Below are positions 63,972-64,000 of a stretch of DNA of 64,000 bases, piece by piece. The notes under the pieces were generated by a model. That model was not told where the DNA came from. It worked only from the letters and a program-made list of their open reading frames with translations, and made no database searches. A program made the position numbers and the translations under genes. Within the stretch, counting starts at the first letter, position 1; each line of letters opens with the position of its first letter. The stretch comes from Gemmatimonadota bacterium (lineage in GTDB: Bacteria; Gemmatimonadota; Gemmatimonadetes; Longimicrobiales; Gaopeijiaceae): assembly GCA_041390125.1 (NCBI GenBank), contig JAWKQN010000014.1, positions 113,106-177,105 on the forward strand, in the 5' to 3' direction.

Positions 63972-64000
63972 GCGCCTGAGTCCCTGTTCGCGAGTCCACT

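Overview
The window is high-GC (roughly 70 %) bacterial chromosome. The mix of long FtsX/MacB-like permeases of the Acidobacteria/Gemmatimonadota type, DUF305 and LVIVD-repeat lipoproteins, an M28 peptidase, many small lipoproteins and tRNA genes without encoded CCA fits Gemmatimonadota best. This is an inference from gene content, not a phylogenetic placement.

Layout. (1) 1-19.3 kb is mostly housekeeping or envelope functions: a secreted M28 peptidase cut by the left edge, a sigma-54 activator with a degenerate receiver domain followed by TPR and lipoprotein genes, a two-repeat lipoprotein, a peptide ABC-transporter binding protein, a MacB-like permease, an outer-membrane barrel, an SRPBCC protein, an LVIVD/DUF305 lipoprotein pair and a lipocalin-like/hydrolase fusion. 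(2) 19.5-22.7 kb is an array of 17 tRNA genes, all on the minus strand, with a small HNH endonuclease gene inside it and a good -35/-10 promoter in front of tRNA-fMet. (3) 23.1-24.5 kb has an SDR oxidoreductase and a DinB protein. (4) From about 24.9 kb to the right edge the window is accessory in character: a tyrosine recombinase, four DUF4143-type AAA ATPases, a MntA/HepT module, four VapBC-like pairs, a nucleotidyltransferase pair, several frameshifted genes, and a lone tRNA-Pro whose 3' half is partly duplicated nearby.

The centre of interest is 31.0-40.0 kb. A compact overlapping plus-strand operon encodes a small HTH protein, QueC, QueE, QueD, FolE2, a protein of unknown function, a TGT-like transglycosylase with the DpdA-type active site and zinc site, and a DndB-like DGQHR protein. 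Together FolE2, QueD, QueE and QueC make preQ0 from GTP, and the TGT-like protein would insert it into DNA: a Dpd-type 7-deazaguanine DNA modification system. None of the known dpdD-K restriction genes is visible. Instead a second DGQHR protein and an HNH nuclease form a divergent, overlapping two-gene operon. Next to them, on the minus strand, lies a MazG-like/EVE-McrB/DUF2357 operon that looks like type IV restriction, but its nuclease gene and its MazG gene appear frameshifted.

The right part (48.7-64 kb) has a macrodomain-like protein, an ATPase lacking its usual N-terminal domain, toxin-antitoxin pairs whose start codons abut or overlap perfect palindromes, an amidohydrolase, and an unusual minus-strand operon of five genes (lectin-like small protein, unknown protein, extremely glycine-rich protein, ABBA-prenyltransferase-like protein, squalene-cyclase-repeat protein). 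Apparent frameshifts recur at 19.1, 41.0, 45.1, 46.5-47.0 and 48.2 kb; they may be real decay or assembly indels.
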